Under the pieces are notes generated by a model. The model was not told the DNA's origin. It worked only from the letters and a program-made list of their open reading frames with translations, and did not search any database. From NCBI GenBank assembly GCA_030604405.1, contig JAUVVY010000002.1, positions 62,001-126,000 on the forward strand: a DNA stretch of 64,000 nt, given 5' to 3'. Shown one piece after another: positions 26,697 through 34,233 of this stretch. This DNA is from a bacterium. Its GTDB lineage: Bacteria; Armatimonadota; Zipacnadia; Zipacnadales; UBA11051. Each line of letters begins with the position of its first letter. Position 1 is the stretch's first letter. Made by a program: the position numbers and the translations under genes.

Positions 26697-26720
26697 CATG
26701 TTAGAGGTGCGCCGGTATCC

Positions 26721-26749
26721 TTGACACCTCATATCGTCTGTGCTATACT
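26721..26749 (+). promoter_or_regulatory. sigma-70-type promoter of purA
   Basis: TTGACA (26721-26726), 17-bp spacer, TATACT (26744-26749), about 95 bp before the purA start. The leader contains a short GCCCC/GGGGC hairpin (26796-26813) of unknown meaning. The -10 and its flank resemble those of the promoter at 20561. Confidence 0.87.
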
Positions 26750-26844
26750 CCGTCAAAGGGTCGTTATCCTACGCAACATCAGGCGAATACAACAGGCCCC
26801 CGCATAGTGGGGCTATTTCTGTGTGTGCAGGTAGGTGGAGCCAA

Positions 26845-28131
26845 ATGTCCGTCAAAGTTGTCGTGGGCGCCCAGTGGGGCGATGAGGGAAAGGGTAAGGT
26901 CACAGACCTGCTGGCCGAGCAGGCCGATGTGGTAGTCCGCTACCAGGGCGGCAACAATGCCGGCCATACTGTCGTAGTGGGCAAGGATGAGTATAAGCTG
27001 CATCTGATACCATCGGGCATTCTGCATCCCGATACCCTGTGCATCATGGGCGACGGCACTGTTATTGACCCCGAGTGCCTTGCCAATGAACATCAGGGCC
27101 TGGTCGCCCGCGGCATAAGCTGCGACAACCTGCGCGTCAGCGGCAATGCCCACGTCATCATGCCCTATCACCGTCTGCTTGACGAGCTCCAGGAGACAGC
27201 GCGCGGTGCTGGGAGCATCGGTACCACCCGCTGTGGCATTGGGCCCGTATATACCGATAAGACCGCCCGCAAGCCGCTGCCGGTGCGGATGTGGGACCTG
27301 CTGGACAAAGACGTCCTGCGCGAGCGGGTTGAGGGCCAGCTTGCCCAGAAGAACATCATCCTACAGGCACTATACGACGCCGAGCCGCTGGAAGTTGAGG
27401 CTGTAGTGGAGCAAGTCTGGCAGCACGCAGAGATCATCTCAGACCACATCTGCGACACGCGGGCGCTGGTTCTTGAAAAGATTGAAGCAGGGGCCGACAT
27501 TGTGCTGGAGGGCGCCCAGGGGACGTTTCTGGACCTCGATTACGGCACCTATCCCTTCGTAACCAGTTCACACCCCACCGCCGGCGGAGCCTGCCTGGGT
27601 ACAGGCATCGGCCCAACCATGATCGCCTCGGTCATAATAGTGACCAAGGCCTACAGCACCCGCGTCGGAGCCGGCCCATTTCCGACCGAGCTGGAGAACG
27701 AGATCGGTGACCTGATCCGCGATAGGGGACAGGAGTACGGCACCACCACCGGCCGGCCACGCCGCTGTGGATGGCTTGATGGGGTAGCCCTGCGCACCTC
27801 GGGCCGCGTCAATGGCGCTACCGCCATTGCGCTGATGCTGCTGGATGTGCTCGACGTTTTTGAGACCATCAAGATTTGCACAGCCTACGAAATCGGCGGG
27901 AAGACCTACAGCATGATGCCGGCCAACGTCGAGCTACTGAGCGAGGCCACGCCGGTATTCGAGGAGCTGCCGGGCTGGGGCTGTGATCTCGGCGCAACTA
28001 CCGACTATGACGATCTTCCCCAGGCAACCCGCGAGTATATCAGCCTGATCGAGGAGGTCGCCGGCACACCTGTCGGGCTTATCTCTGTGGGACCGGGCCG
28101 CGCGCAGACTATTCGCAGGGCCCAGATCTGA
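26845..28131 (+). CDS. purA: adenylosuccinate synthetase
   Basis: GTP-dependent condensation of IMP and aspartate to adenylosuccinate, the first committed step to AMP. The protein has 428 residues, normal length. It has VVVGAQWGDEGKGKVTDLL at the N terminus (P-loop and catalytic Asp), GGNNAGHTVV, GTTRCGIGPVYTDK, LEGAQGTFLDLDYGTYPFVT and TTTGRPRRCGWLD. The in-frame start at 26740 lies inside the promoter -10 region, while GGTGGAG sits about 6 nt before ATG 26845, fixing the start. It is transcribed alone and stops just before a terminator. Confidence 0.97.
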   Translation: MSVKVVVGAQWGDEGKGKVTDLLAEQADVVVRYQGGNNAGHTVVVGKDEYKLHLIPSGILHPDTLCIMGDGTVIDPECLANEHQGLVARGISCDNLRVSGNAHVIMPYHRLLDELQETARGAGSIGTTRCGIGPVYTDKTARKPLPVRMWDLLDKDVLRERVEGQLAQKNIILQALYDAEPLEVEAVVEQVWQHAEIISDHICDTRALVLEKIEAGADIVLEGAQGTFLDLDYGTYPFVTSSHPTAGGACLGTGIGPTMIASVIIVTKAYSTRVGAGPFPTELENEIGDLIRDRGQEYGTTTGRPRRCGWLDGVALRTSGRVNGATAIALMLLDVLDVFETIKICTAYEIGGKTYSMMPANVELLSEATPVFEELPGWGCDLGATTDYDDLPQATREYISLIEEVAGTPVGLISVGPGRAQTIRRAQI

Positions 28132-28139
28132 GCAAAACA

Positions 28140-28182
28140 GGCTCCGGCATTGACAGCCGACGCATCTTACGCCGGGCCTTTT
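28140..28182 (+). terminator. probable terminator after purA
   Basis: GGCTCCGGC (28140-28148) can pair with GCCGGGCC (28171-28178) with one bulged base, followed by TTTT. The 22-nt loop is long. The loop is made mostly of the first copy of a 23-nt repeat that also carries the tRNA promoter -35 in its second copy. Confidence 0.55.
28146..28168 (+). repeat. 23-nt direct repeat, copy 1 (inside purA terminator)
   Basis: A 23-nt sequence containing GGCATTGACAGCCGACGC occurs identically at 28219-28241. This copy contains TTGACA (28150-28155), but no -10 lies at the right distance; it sits in the purA terminator loop. Confidence 0.85.
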
Positions 28183-28218
28183 GTGTTACACCTTTTTCAA
28201 TTCCCCGCTTTGGCAGTG

Positions 28219-28241
28219 GGCATTGACAGCCGACGCATCTT
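28219..28241 (+). repeat. 23-nt direct repeat, copy 2 (tRNA promoter -35)
   Basis: Exact second copy, 73 bp downstream of the first. Here the TTGACA (28223-28228) is followed at 18 bp by TATAAT and serves as the -35 of the tRNA operon promoter. Confidence 0.85.
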
Positions 28242-28252
28242 GTGCCTATAAT
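28223..28252 (+). promoter_or_regulatory. promoter of the tRNA operon
   Basis: TTGACA (28223-28228), 18-bp spacer, TATAAT (28247-28252): both hexamers are perfect, as expected for stable RNA. The first tRNA begins 46 bp downstream. Confidence 0.88.
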
Positions 28253-28298
28253 TCACACTGGCGCTACCACAATACCGGTGGCGCAGTTGGCCTAGTGG

Positions 28299-28374
28299 GT
28301 GCCGTTAGCTCAGGTGGTAGAGCATCTGACTTTTAATCAGAGGGTCGCAGGTTCGAGTCCTGCACGGCACACCA
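28299..28374 (+). tRNA. tRNA-Lys (anticodon TTT)
   Basis: 76 nt with encoded CCA. Acceptor GTGCCGT/ACGGCAC, anticodon loop CTTTTAA in the stem TCTGA/TCAGA, T-arm GCAGG-TTCGAGT-CCTGC. First of five tRNAs in one cluster. Confidence 0.97.
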
Positions 28375-28385
28375 GGTTATTGGGT

Positions 28386-28460
28386 GGTCCCATAGTCTAG
28401 GGGTTAGGACTCCGCTCTTTCAAGGCGGCGACACGGGTTCGAATCCCGTTGGGACCACCA
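28386..28460 (+). tRNA. tRNA-Glu (anticodon TTC)
   Basis: 75 nt with encoded CCA. Acceptor GGTCCCA/TGGGACC, anticodon loop CTTTCAA, T-arm CGGG-TTCGAAT-CCCG. It lies 11 bp after tRNA-Lys. Confidence 0.97.
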
Positions 28461-28468
28461 GATTTTTC

Positions 28469-28545
28469 GGGCGGGTAGCTCAGTTGGCAAGAGCGCATGC
28501 CTTACAAGCATGATGTCGCAGGTTCAAGTCCTGCTCCGCCCACCA
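28469..28545 (+). tRNA. tRNA-Val (anticodon TAC)
   Basis: 77 nt with encoded CCA. Acceptor GGGCGGG/TCCGCCC with one G-U pair, anticodon loop CTTACAA in the stem CATGC/GCATG, T-arm GCAGG-TTCAAGT-CCTGC. The 83 bp after it, before tRNA-Phe, hold nothing I recognise. Confidence 0.96.
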
Positions 28546-28628
28546 CAAAGCGCGCATTAGGTCGGCGGATGCGCCGGCGACTAACTGTCGGGCGGCCCAT
28601 CAGCCGACGGCCAGGCATCCTCTCAGGT

Positions 28629-28704
<76 letters not shown>

Positions 28705-28762
28705 GTTTCGTTCTATTGGCCCAGGCATTGCCATACGAAGTGACAGTGGCCGAGGAGCAAAA

Positions 28763-28838
28763 GCCGACGTAGCTCAGACGGCAGAGCGGGTCACTCGTAA
28801 TGACCAGGTCACCGGTTCGACTCCGGTCGTCGGCTCCA
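28763..28838 (+). tRNA. tRNA-Thr (anticodon CGT)
   Basis: 76 nt with encoded CCA. Acceptor GCCGACG/CGTCGGC, anticodon loop CTCGTAA in the stem GGTCA/TGACC, T-arm ACCGG-TTCGACT-CCGGT. Last tRNA of the cluster. Confidence 0.97.
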
Positions 28839-28858
28839 CCCATTCCCACCCTCCTGAA

Positions 28859-28883
28859 CCTGTCGATCCAGACAGGTCTTATT
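28859..28883 (+). terminator. possible terminator of the tRNA operon
   Basis: CCTGTC (28859-28864) and GACAGG (28871-28876) form a 6-bp hairpin with a 6-nt loop, followed by TCTTATT. It lies 20 bp after tRNA-Thr. The T-run is broken, so termination may be partial and galU could be co-transcribed. Confidence 0.5.
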
Positions 28884-28955
28884 GCTGCCGGCGGCGAAGG
28901 TATTCCTCAGCTACTACCAATCGTCTGCTTAATTCTCTGAGCCGGGAGCGAGTGT

Positions 28956-29756
28956 ATGAAACCCACCTGCGCAGTTATCCCTGCCGCCGGCAAAGGCACG
29001 CGCCTGTATCCGCTGACATACGCAGTCCCCAAGGAACTGCTGCCACTCGGGCCATGTCCGACGATTCAGCACGTCGTGGCCGACATAACCGCTGCCGGGG
29101 TCAACGATATCGTCATCGTCACCGCCCAGGGCAAGGACGCCATCCGAGAGCATTTTGATGCTTTGGGCGAGCGCGGGGAGATAGACGCCACCTTCACCTA
29201 CGTCATCCAGAAAGAGCAGCGCGGGCTGGGCCATGCAGTGCATACCGCCGAAGCTGCAGTGGGCGGACGGGCGTTCTTAGTTGCGCTGGGCGATGATGTA
29301 ATCGCCGGCTCGCAGCCGGGAGGATTCCTGCGGCGGATGCAGACGATTTTCGAGCAAAATGAGGCGGACGCCGTAGTCGCCGTCCACCAGATCGAGCCTG
29401 CCGACACAGTAAAGTATGGCATAGTGGCACCGGGCGAAGCCAGTGGTGACGGGATAAGGCTACTGGACCTGGTGGAAAAGCCTCAGCCCGAGAACGCCCC
29501 CAGTAACCTGGCCATCTGTGGCCGCTACCTCCTCAATCCCGTCATTTTCGAGTATCTGGCGAAGCAGGCCCCGGGAGTTGGCGGCGAGATTCAGATCACT
29601 GACGCACTGTCAAACCTGGCAAGCTGCGGCGGGGGGGTGTATGCCTGTCCGCTCCGCGACGACGAAAAGCGCCTTGATGTGGGCGATCTGCAGACCTACT
29701 ACCAGGCTGTGGTCGAACTAGCCGGCCCCATTCTTGGTGGCGGCGCTGGGGCCTGA
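28956..29756 (+). CDS. galU: UTP-glucose-1-phosphate uridylyltransferase (GalU-like)
   Basis: Nucleotidyltransferase making UDP-glucose for cell-envelope glycans. The protein has 266 residues with VIPAAGKGTRLYPLTYAVPKE (signature loop and nucleotide lysine, near 8-27), IQKEQRGLGHAV, VALGDDVI (metal Asp), DLVEKPQPENAPSNLAICGRYLL and GEIQITDAL. These match GalU rather than RmlA or GlgC. It is slightly shorter than E. coli GalU. GGGAGCGAG precedes ATG 28956. Other sugar-1-phosphate nucleotidyltransferases cannot be fully excluded. Confidence 0.9.
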   Translation: MKPTCAVIPAAGKGTRLYPLTYAVPKELLPLGPCPTIQHVVADITAAGVNDIVIVTAQGKDAIREHFDALGERGEIDATFTYVIQKEQRGLGHAVHTAEAAVGGRAFLVALGDDVIAGSQPGGFLRRMQTIFEQNEADAVVAVHQIEPADTVKYGIVAPGEASGDGIRLLDLVEKPQPENAPSNLAICGRYLLNPVIFEYLAKQAPGVGGEIQITDALSNLASCGGGVYACPLRDDEKRLDVGDLQTYYQAVVELAGPILGGGAGA

Positions 29757-29834
29757 GCGGTGTTTTCGCGCTGAGCTGCGTGCGGACAACAGGCAGTTGA
29801 GCTGCTGGACCGCACAGGTTTCGTGTGTGCCCAC

Positions 29835-29852
29835 GCCAGATTCTGGCCTTTT
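29835..29852 (+). terminator. weak hairpin after galU
   Basis: GCCAG (29835-29839) and CTGGC (29843-29847) with a 3-nt loop, followed by CTTTT. The stem is short, so termination is doubtful. Confidence 0.35.
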
Positions 29853-29879
29853 CGCTTTCCGTCCGGGCATGAATTCGGG

Positions 29880-29885
29880 TATAAT
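29880..29885 (+). promoter_or_regulatory. -10 element before the PRC-barrel gene
   Basis: A perfect TATAAT at 29880-29885, 48 bp before the gene. The -35 region (TTTCCG at 29856-29861) is poor, so this is a candidate only. Confidence 0.38.
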
Positions 29886-29932
29886 AGATTTGTATTCCCA
29901 AAGACTTCATAGGAGCAAGGGGGTATTGTGCA

Positions 29933-30781
29933 ATGCGAAAGACTAGCAGCATCGTGGGACTTTCCGTTATATCCAGTTGCGAGGGCGTTGACCTCGGTCG
30001 CGTGAGCGAGGTTGTCGTTGACCTTGCAAAGGGCGTGGTTGTGGGCATGGTCATCGGCTCCGGGCCGGCTGAGAAGGGCGTTTTGGCCGATGACATTGCC
30101 ATTATGGGGCCTGACGCTGTGATGATCCCCGACCAGTCAAAGGCTAAGAAGCTCGCAGACTTGCCCGGTCTGGTCGAGAAGCGTCCCGTCTCAGCCGAAG
30201 CAACGGTCACGGTAGTAAGTGAGTCCGGTTTCAAACTGGGTACGCTTGCCGAGGTCTATATTGAGCCGGCCGACAATACCGTCGTGCGCTACGAGATTTC
30301 CGGCGGCGCGGTTCGGGACTTGACTGATGGCACTCTGACCCTGGCGGTGATGAAGGGCATAGTTCATGGCCCTGACATTATCGTCGTACCCGACGCGGCT
30401 ATTGCCGAGCTGGACAAACAGGTCGGCGGGCTGAAGGGGGCCTGGGCGCAGCTTTCCCGTGCCTTGAAGGAAGATTACGAGGAAGCTTCGGAAAAGGCGG
30501 GCGAGCTGTACCAACGCTCGGTCGAGGGCGTCAGGGGTACTGTCGAACAGGCGAAGCAACGCTCCCAGGAGGCGCGCGAAGCGCTGGCAGCCAAGCCGGC
30601 CGAAGGCCAGGCGCAGGACGAAGTCCCCGCCGCAGAGGCTGCGGCAGAGGAAGCCAAAGGCGAAGCGACTGAAAAAGTGACAGCCAAAAAGAAGACGCCA
30701 AAGAAGAAAGCAGCAAAGAAGAAAACAACGAAAGCCAAGAAAGCCAAGAAGAAAAAGACCGACGCTTCGGGTGACAAATAG
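29933..30781 (+). CDS. PRC-barrel protein with lysine-rich histone-like tail
   Basis: A protein of 282 residues. Two PRC-barrel-like units occupy about 5-80 (IVGLSVISSCEGVDLGRVSE) and 88-160 (VSESGFKLGTLAEVYIE). A helical, charged segment follows (about 165-225), then a tail from about 240 rich in Lys, Ala and Thr (AKKKTPKKKAAKKKTTK), like histone H1 or AlgP tails. PRC barrels occur in RNA-processing and photosystem proteins. The tail suggests binding to DNA or another polyanion. It lies 38 bp before murB, possibly co-transcribed. The function is not known. Confidence 0.75.
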   Translation: MRKTSSIVGLSVISSCEGVDLGRVSEVVVDLAKGVVVGMVIGSGPAEKGVLADDIAIMGPDAVMIPDQSKAKKLADLPGLVEKRPVSAEATVTVVSESGFKLGTLAEVYIEPADNTVVRYEISGGAVRDLTDGTLTLAVMKGIVHGPDIIVVPDAAIAELDKQVGGLKGAWAQLSRALKEDYEEASEKAGELYQRSVEGVRGTVEQAKQRSQEAREALAAKPAEGQAQDEVPAAEAAAEEAKGEATEKVTAKKKTPKKKAAKKKTTKAKKAKKKKTDASGDK

Positions 30782-30819
30782 CCGCCGGCGGCAGCAAGGT
30801 TGGGAGAAGAACTTCGTTG

Positions 30820-31734
30820 ATGGATGCTGAACTGATCAGGTCTGCCCGGGCCCTCGAGGGTGTTGAGGTACTGGTAAACGAACCGCTGTCGAAGCACACC
30901 TCCTTGGGCGTCGGCGGGCCGGCAGACCTTTTCGTAGTTCCTCATTCGACGGACGCACTGTGCGCAGTGGTCAACTACGCAGTTGAGGCCCAGATCCCGT
31001 TTTTCGTTTTAGGCGAGGGCACCAATGTCATTGTCCGCGATGGTGGCATCCGGGGCATGGCCGTTAAGCTCGGCCAGAACCTGGCAGTCATATCGCGCGA
31101 TGGCAGTCTGGTCACGGCCCAGGCCGGCGCACGTCTGGCCATGCTATGTCGCAAGTGCTGCGAGTGGGGCCTCTCGGGACTGGAGTTTGCCGCCGGCATT
31201 CCTGGCTCCATCGGCGGCGCGCTGGTTATGAACGCCGGGGCCTACGATGGCGAGGTGGGGCATGTTGTGGATTGGGTCCTGGCCATTGACGGCGAGGGAC
31301 AAAAGCGCCGACTGTCCAGGGACGAGCTGGATATGAGGTATCGCCACAGCACGTTTCAGCACAACGGCATGATCATTGCCGAAGCCGGCTTCCTACTGCG
31401 CCCCGACGATCCCAAGGCCGTCCGCAGTCGTACCTACGCAGTCGTAGAGGACCGCTGCTGCAAACAGCCGGTTGCTCAGCGCAGCGCCGGGTCTATCTTC
31501 AGGCGACCCACGGGGGACTACGCCGGCCGGCTGCTCGACCAAGCAGGGGCCAAGGGGCTCGAGGTTGGCGGGGCAAAGATATCGGAGAAACACGCCAACT
31601 TCATCGTCAACTGCAACGCCGCTACGGCCGGGCAGATACTCGAGCTGATCGAACTGGCTCGCCAGCGCGTACACGACCAGTTTGACGTTTGGCTGGAGTC
31701 AGAGGTTATGGTGGTGGGCGAGGACCCACAATAG
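30820..31734 (+). CDS. murB: UDP-N-acetylenolpyruvoylglucosamine reductase
   Basis: FAD enzyme that reduces UDP-GlcNAc-enolpyruvate to UDP-MurNAc in peptidoglycan synthesis. The protein has 304 residues, the short (type II) class. It has LSKHTSLGVGGPADLFV, VLGEGTNVIVRDGGIRG, GIPGSIGGALVMNAGAYDGE (FAD binding), MRYRHSTF (catalytic Arg), the catalytic Ser in GSIFRRP, and the catalytic Glu in LESEV near the C terminus. TTG 30817 and ATG 30820 are adjacent starts after GGGAG; I use ATG. It implies a peptidoglycan wall. Confidence 0.96.
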   Translation: MDAELIRSARALEGVEVLVNEPLSKHTSLGVGGPADLFVVPHSTDALCAVVNYAVEAQIPFFVLGEGTNVIVRDGGIRGMAVKLGQNLAVISRDGSLVTAQAGARLAMLCRKCCEWGLSGLEFAAGIPGSIGGALVMNAGAYDGEVGHVVDWVLAIDGEGQKRRLSRDELDMRYRHSTFQHNGMIIAEAGFLLRPDDPKAVRSRTYAVVEDRCCKQPVAQRSAGSIFRRPTGDYAGRLLDQAGAKGLEVGGAKISEKHANFIVNCNAATAGQILELIELARQRVHDQFDVWLESEVMVVGEDPQ

Positions 31735-31824
31735 CGTTTCATGCGCGACTGGGCCGGCATGTATTTTCGCACCTTTGGGAACATGACGCTGCTGTAGGAT
31801 GGGCACAGTTACCGCGGCAGCTCT

Positions 31825-31854
31825 GTGCCAGCAAGTCGTTTAGCTGACTACAAT
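31825..31854 (+). promoter_or_regulatory. candidate promoter of cysK
   Basis: GTGCCA (31825-31830), 18-bp spacer, TACAAT (31849-31854), 31 bp before the cysK start. The -35 matches at four of six positions. Confidence 0.35.
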
Positions 31855-31885
31855 TGGACGACAGCTCGCGCGGAGACGTGATCAA

Positions 31886-32863
31886 ATGCCTGACATCCGG
31901 GACAACATAGTCGGCTGCATCGGAAATACCCCGCTGGTACGCCTCAACAAGGTCATTCCCCAGGACGCGGCAACTGTGTATGCGAAGCTCGAAGCTCATA
32001 ACGCGGGCGGCAGCGTCAAGAGCCGCATCGGCTTTGCCATGCTCGAGGCGGCCGCTAAGGCGGGCGATTTCATCTGGGGCGAGACCGTCATCATCGAGCC
32101 GACCAGCGGCAATACCGGCATCGCCCTGGCCCTGGCGGCTGCCGTTGGCGGGAACCGGATTATATTGACCATGCCCGAAGCGATGAGCGAGGAACGCCGC
32201 CGCTTGCTGGTCGGCTATGGGGCAGAGCTGGAGCTCACGGACGCTGCCAAGGGCATGAAGGGCGCGATCGAGCGAGCGCATGAACTTCTTCAGGAGATTG
32301 GTGACGCCTACATGCCGAATCAGTTTGAGAACCCCGCCAATCCGGCGGCCCACGAGACCACCACTGGCCCGGAGATCTGGCGCGATACCGGCGGCGCTGT
32401 GGACATCTTCGTAGCCGGCGTCGGCACTGGTGGAACGATCACCGGCGTGGGACGCTATCTGAGGCGTCACAACCCCCATGTGCAAATAATCGCCGTCGAA
32501 CCGGCCGGCAGCCCGGTGCTTTCCGGCGGGCAGCCGGGCAAACATGCCATTGCGGGGATCGGGGCGGGCTTTTGCCCAACTGTGCTCGATTTCAGCCTGA
32601 TTGACCGCGTCGTCACAGTGACCGACGAGCAGGCCAAATCCATGGCGCGTCGTCTGGCTGAGGAAGATGGCATATTCTGCGGCATCTCGTCCGGCGCGGC
32701 CGTTCACGTAGCCGTGGAGATCGCCACGGAGCCAAAATTATCACCGCGTGGGTCGGGCTTCCAGCCCGACTCCGTCGCAAACAAGGCCCAGACCATCGTC
32801 ACTGTCTTGCCTGACACCGGCGAGCGCTACCTGTCCACCGATCTTTTCCGCAGTCCGCCATAG
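31886..32863 (+). CDS. cysK: cysteine synthase (O-acetylserine sulfhydrylase)
   Basis: PLP enzyme that converts O-acetylserine and sulfide to cysteine. The protein has 325 residues. Landmarks are IGNTPLVRLN, GGSVKSRIG with PLP lysine Lys45, EPTSGNTGIALA, MPEAMSEERR, FVAGVGTGGTITGVG and GISSGAAV. Just before the conserved final strand and VLPDTGERYLST there is an insertion of about 15 residues (near 283-298, including PRGSGFQPDS). It is encoded by a short palindromic repeat whose relative lies at the end of the gene at 34234. The insertion is in frame, so the enzyme is probably intact. Cystathionine beta-synthase is an unlikely alternative. Confidence 0.94.
   Translation: MPDIRDNIVGCIGNTPLVRLNKVIPQDAATVYAKLEAHNAGGSVKSRIGFAMLEAAAKAGDFIWGETVIIEPTSGNTGIALALAAAVGGNRIILTMPEAMSEERRRLLVGYGAELELTDAAKGMKGAIERAHELLQEIGDAYMPNQFENPANPAAHETTTGPEIWRDTGGAVDIFVAGVGTGGTITGVGRYLRRHNPHVQIIAVEPAGSPVLSGGQPGKHAIAGIGAGFCPTVLDFSLIDRVVTVTDEQAKSMARRLAEEDGIFCGISSGAAVHVAVEIATEPKLSPRGSGFQPDSVANKAQTIVTVLPDTGERYLSTDLFRSPP
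32749..32774 (+). repeat. palindromic repeat inserted in cysK, copy 1
   Basis: GTCGGGCT-TCC-AGCCCGAC (32752-32770) is a perfect 8-bp inverted repeat. The surrounding 26 nt match positions 35622-35647 at 23 of 26 bases. It is read here as G-S-G-F-Q-P-D-S. Confidence 0.85.
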
Positions 32864-32977
32864 TGCCACGCCGCAGTTTTCCCCCGTATGCCCGTGTCCT
32901 TGCGGCATTCCTTGCCCTGCATTGCGTTTGGCATCCCGGCGCTTGCATCATGCGCGCGCCAGGCCTCGGGTGTCGTG

Positions 32978-33006
32978 TGGACACGGTGCCTTGTTTCCGT
33001 TACAAT
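32978..33006 (+). promoter_or_regulatory. promoter of the glycan-type cluster
   Basis: TGGACA (32978-32983, five of six), 17-bp spacer, TACAAT (33001-33006, five of six), 50 bp before the GT4 gene start. Confidence 0.65.
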
Positions 33007-33056
33007 GACGGCGTGCCGGTTCACGCTCGGGGTTTGCTGATTCAAGGGAGCCGCAG

Positions 33057-34196
33057 GTGCGCATTTTGCTGTTGAATTACGAGTTTCCCCCTTTGGGTGG
33101 AGGCGCGGGCAGGGCGACCTATCACCTCGCCCGGGGGCTTGCCGAGAGCGGCCATGAGGTCCACGTCGTCACCTCCAAATGGCGCGAGCATGAGCCCTGG
33201 CAAATTGAGGGCGTTACCATTGACGCGGTGGAGACGACCCGCAAGGGTATCCACGATTGCGGCCTGAAGGGAGCGGCTCAGTACGTCCTCAGAGCGCGGG
33301 AATTGCTCCGGCGTATCATCCGCGAAAAGAGCTTTGATGTTTCGCACTCGTTCTTTTCACTACCCACTGGCCCGCTGTCGTTGTGGCTGAAGAACAAGAT
33401 CGGCGTGCCGTACATCGTATCACTGCGCGGCTCCGATGTACCAGGATATGACCCTTATGCCGAGCAGATCACCCATAGACTGCTGCTCCCGCTCACGCGT
33501 CGCATCTGGCAGAAGGCGCACCGCGTCGTGGCGCTTTCCGAGGGCTTAAAGGAGCTGGCTCAGAAGGCACTTCCGAGCTGTGAGATGGATGTCATCTACA
33601 ATGGCATAGACGCATCGCTCTTTCGGCCTTTGGTGCCTTACGAAGAGCGTCCTACGCCCCCGCTGCGCATCTTGTGCGTCTCGCGGCTGCTAGAGAGAAA
33701 GGGCATTCACGTTCTGCTTGAAACATTCAGCCGTATTGTGACGCCTGACCTGACACTAACAATCGTCGGCGAAGGCAATTACGAGCAACGGCTCAGGCAA
33801 CTGGCCAAAGCGCTGAATCTGGACGCCTCGGTCAGCTTTGCCGGCTACATACCTAACGAGAAGCTGGCGCAGGTTTACTCCGAAGGTCACATCTTCGCCC
33901 TGCCTACTGAGGCAGAGTCATTCGGGATAGTGTTCGCAGAGGCGATGGCCTGCGAGCTTCCGGTAATCGGCACCAATATCGGCGGGGTGCCGGAAGTCGT
34001 CCGCGAGGGGCAGGATGGCCTGCTCATACCTCCAGCCGACGCGGACGCATTGGAAGCTGCCTTGCTGCACCTGATAGAAGACGAGCCGCTGCGCACGAAG
34101 ATGGCGCACAACGCCCGCCAGCGGGCTGAGACTTGTTTCACTTGGGATGCCGTCGTCAACGGCTATGAGCAACTGTATTTTTCCGCTATTTCCTGA
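33057..34196 (+). CDS. GT4-family glycosyltransferase
   Basis: A protein of 379 residues with two Rossmann domains. The N-terminal domain begins LLLNYEFPPLGGGAGRATYHLA. The C-terminal domain has GIDASLFRP, ILCVSRLLERKGIHVLLE, IVGEGNYE, FAGYIP, and the GT4 donor site PTEAESFGIVFAEAMACELPVIGTNIGGVPEVV with the usual E-x7-E. It is a retaining enzyme using a nucleotide sugar; donor and acceptor are unknown. The start is GTG 33057 with GGGAG upstream. It opens a run of five genes likely to build or export an envelope glycan. Confidence 0.92.
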   Translation: MRILLLNYEFPPLGGGAGRATYHLARGLAESGHEVHVVTSKWREHEPWQIEGVTIDAVETTRKGIHDCGLKGAAQYVLRARELLRRIIREKSFDVSHSFFSLPTGPLSLWLKNKIGVPYIVSLRGSDVPGYDPYAEQITHRLLLPLTRRIWQKAHRVVALSEGLKELAQKALPSCEMDVIYNGIDASLFRPLVPYEERPTPPLRILCVSRLLERKGIHVLLETFSRIVTPDLTLTIVGEGNYEQRLRQLAKALNLDASVSFAGYIPNEKLAQVYSEGHIFALPTEAESFGIVFAEAMACELPVIGTNIGGVPEVVREGQDGLLIPPADADALEAALLHLIEDEPLRTKMAHNARQRAETCFTWDAVVNGYEQLYFSAIS

Positions 34197-34233
34197 TTAC
34201 TTAATCTGACAGAGTTTGGCTTCTAGTGTGTCT

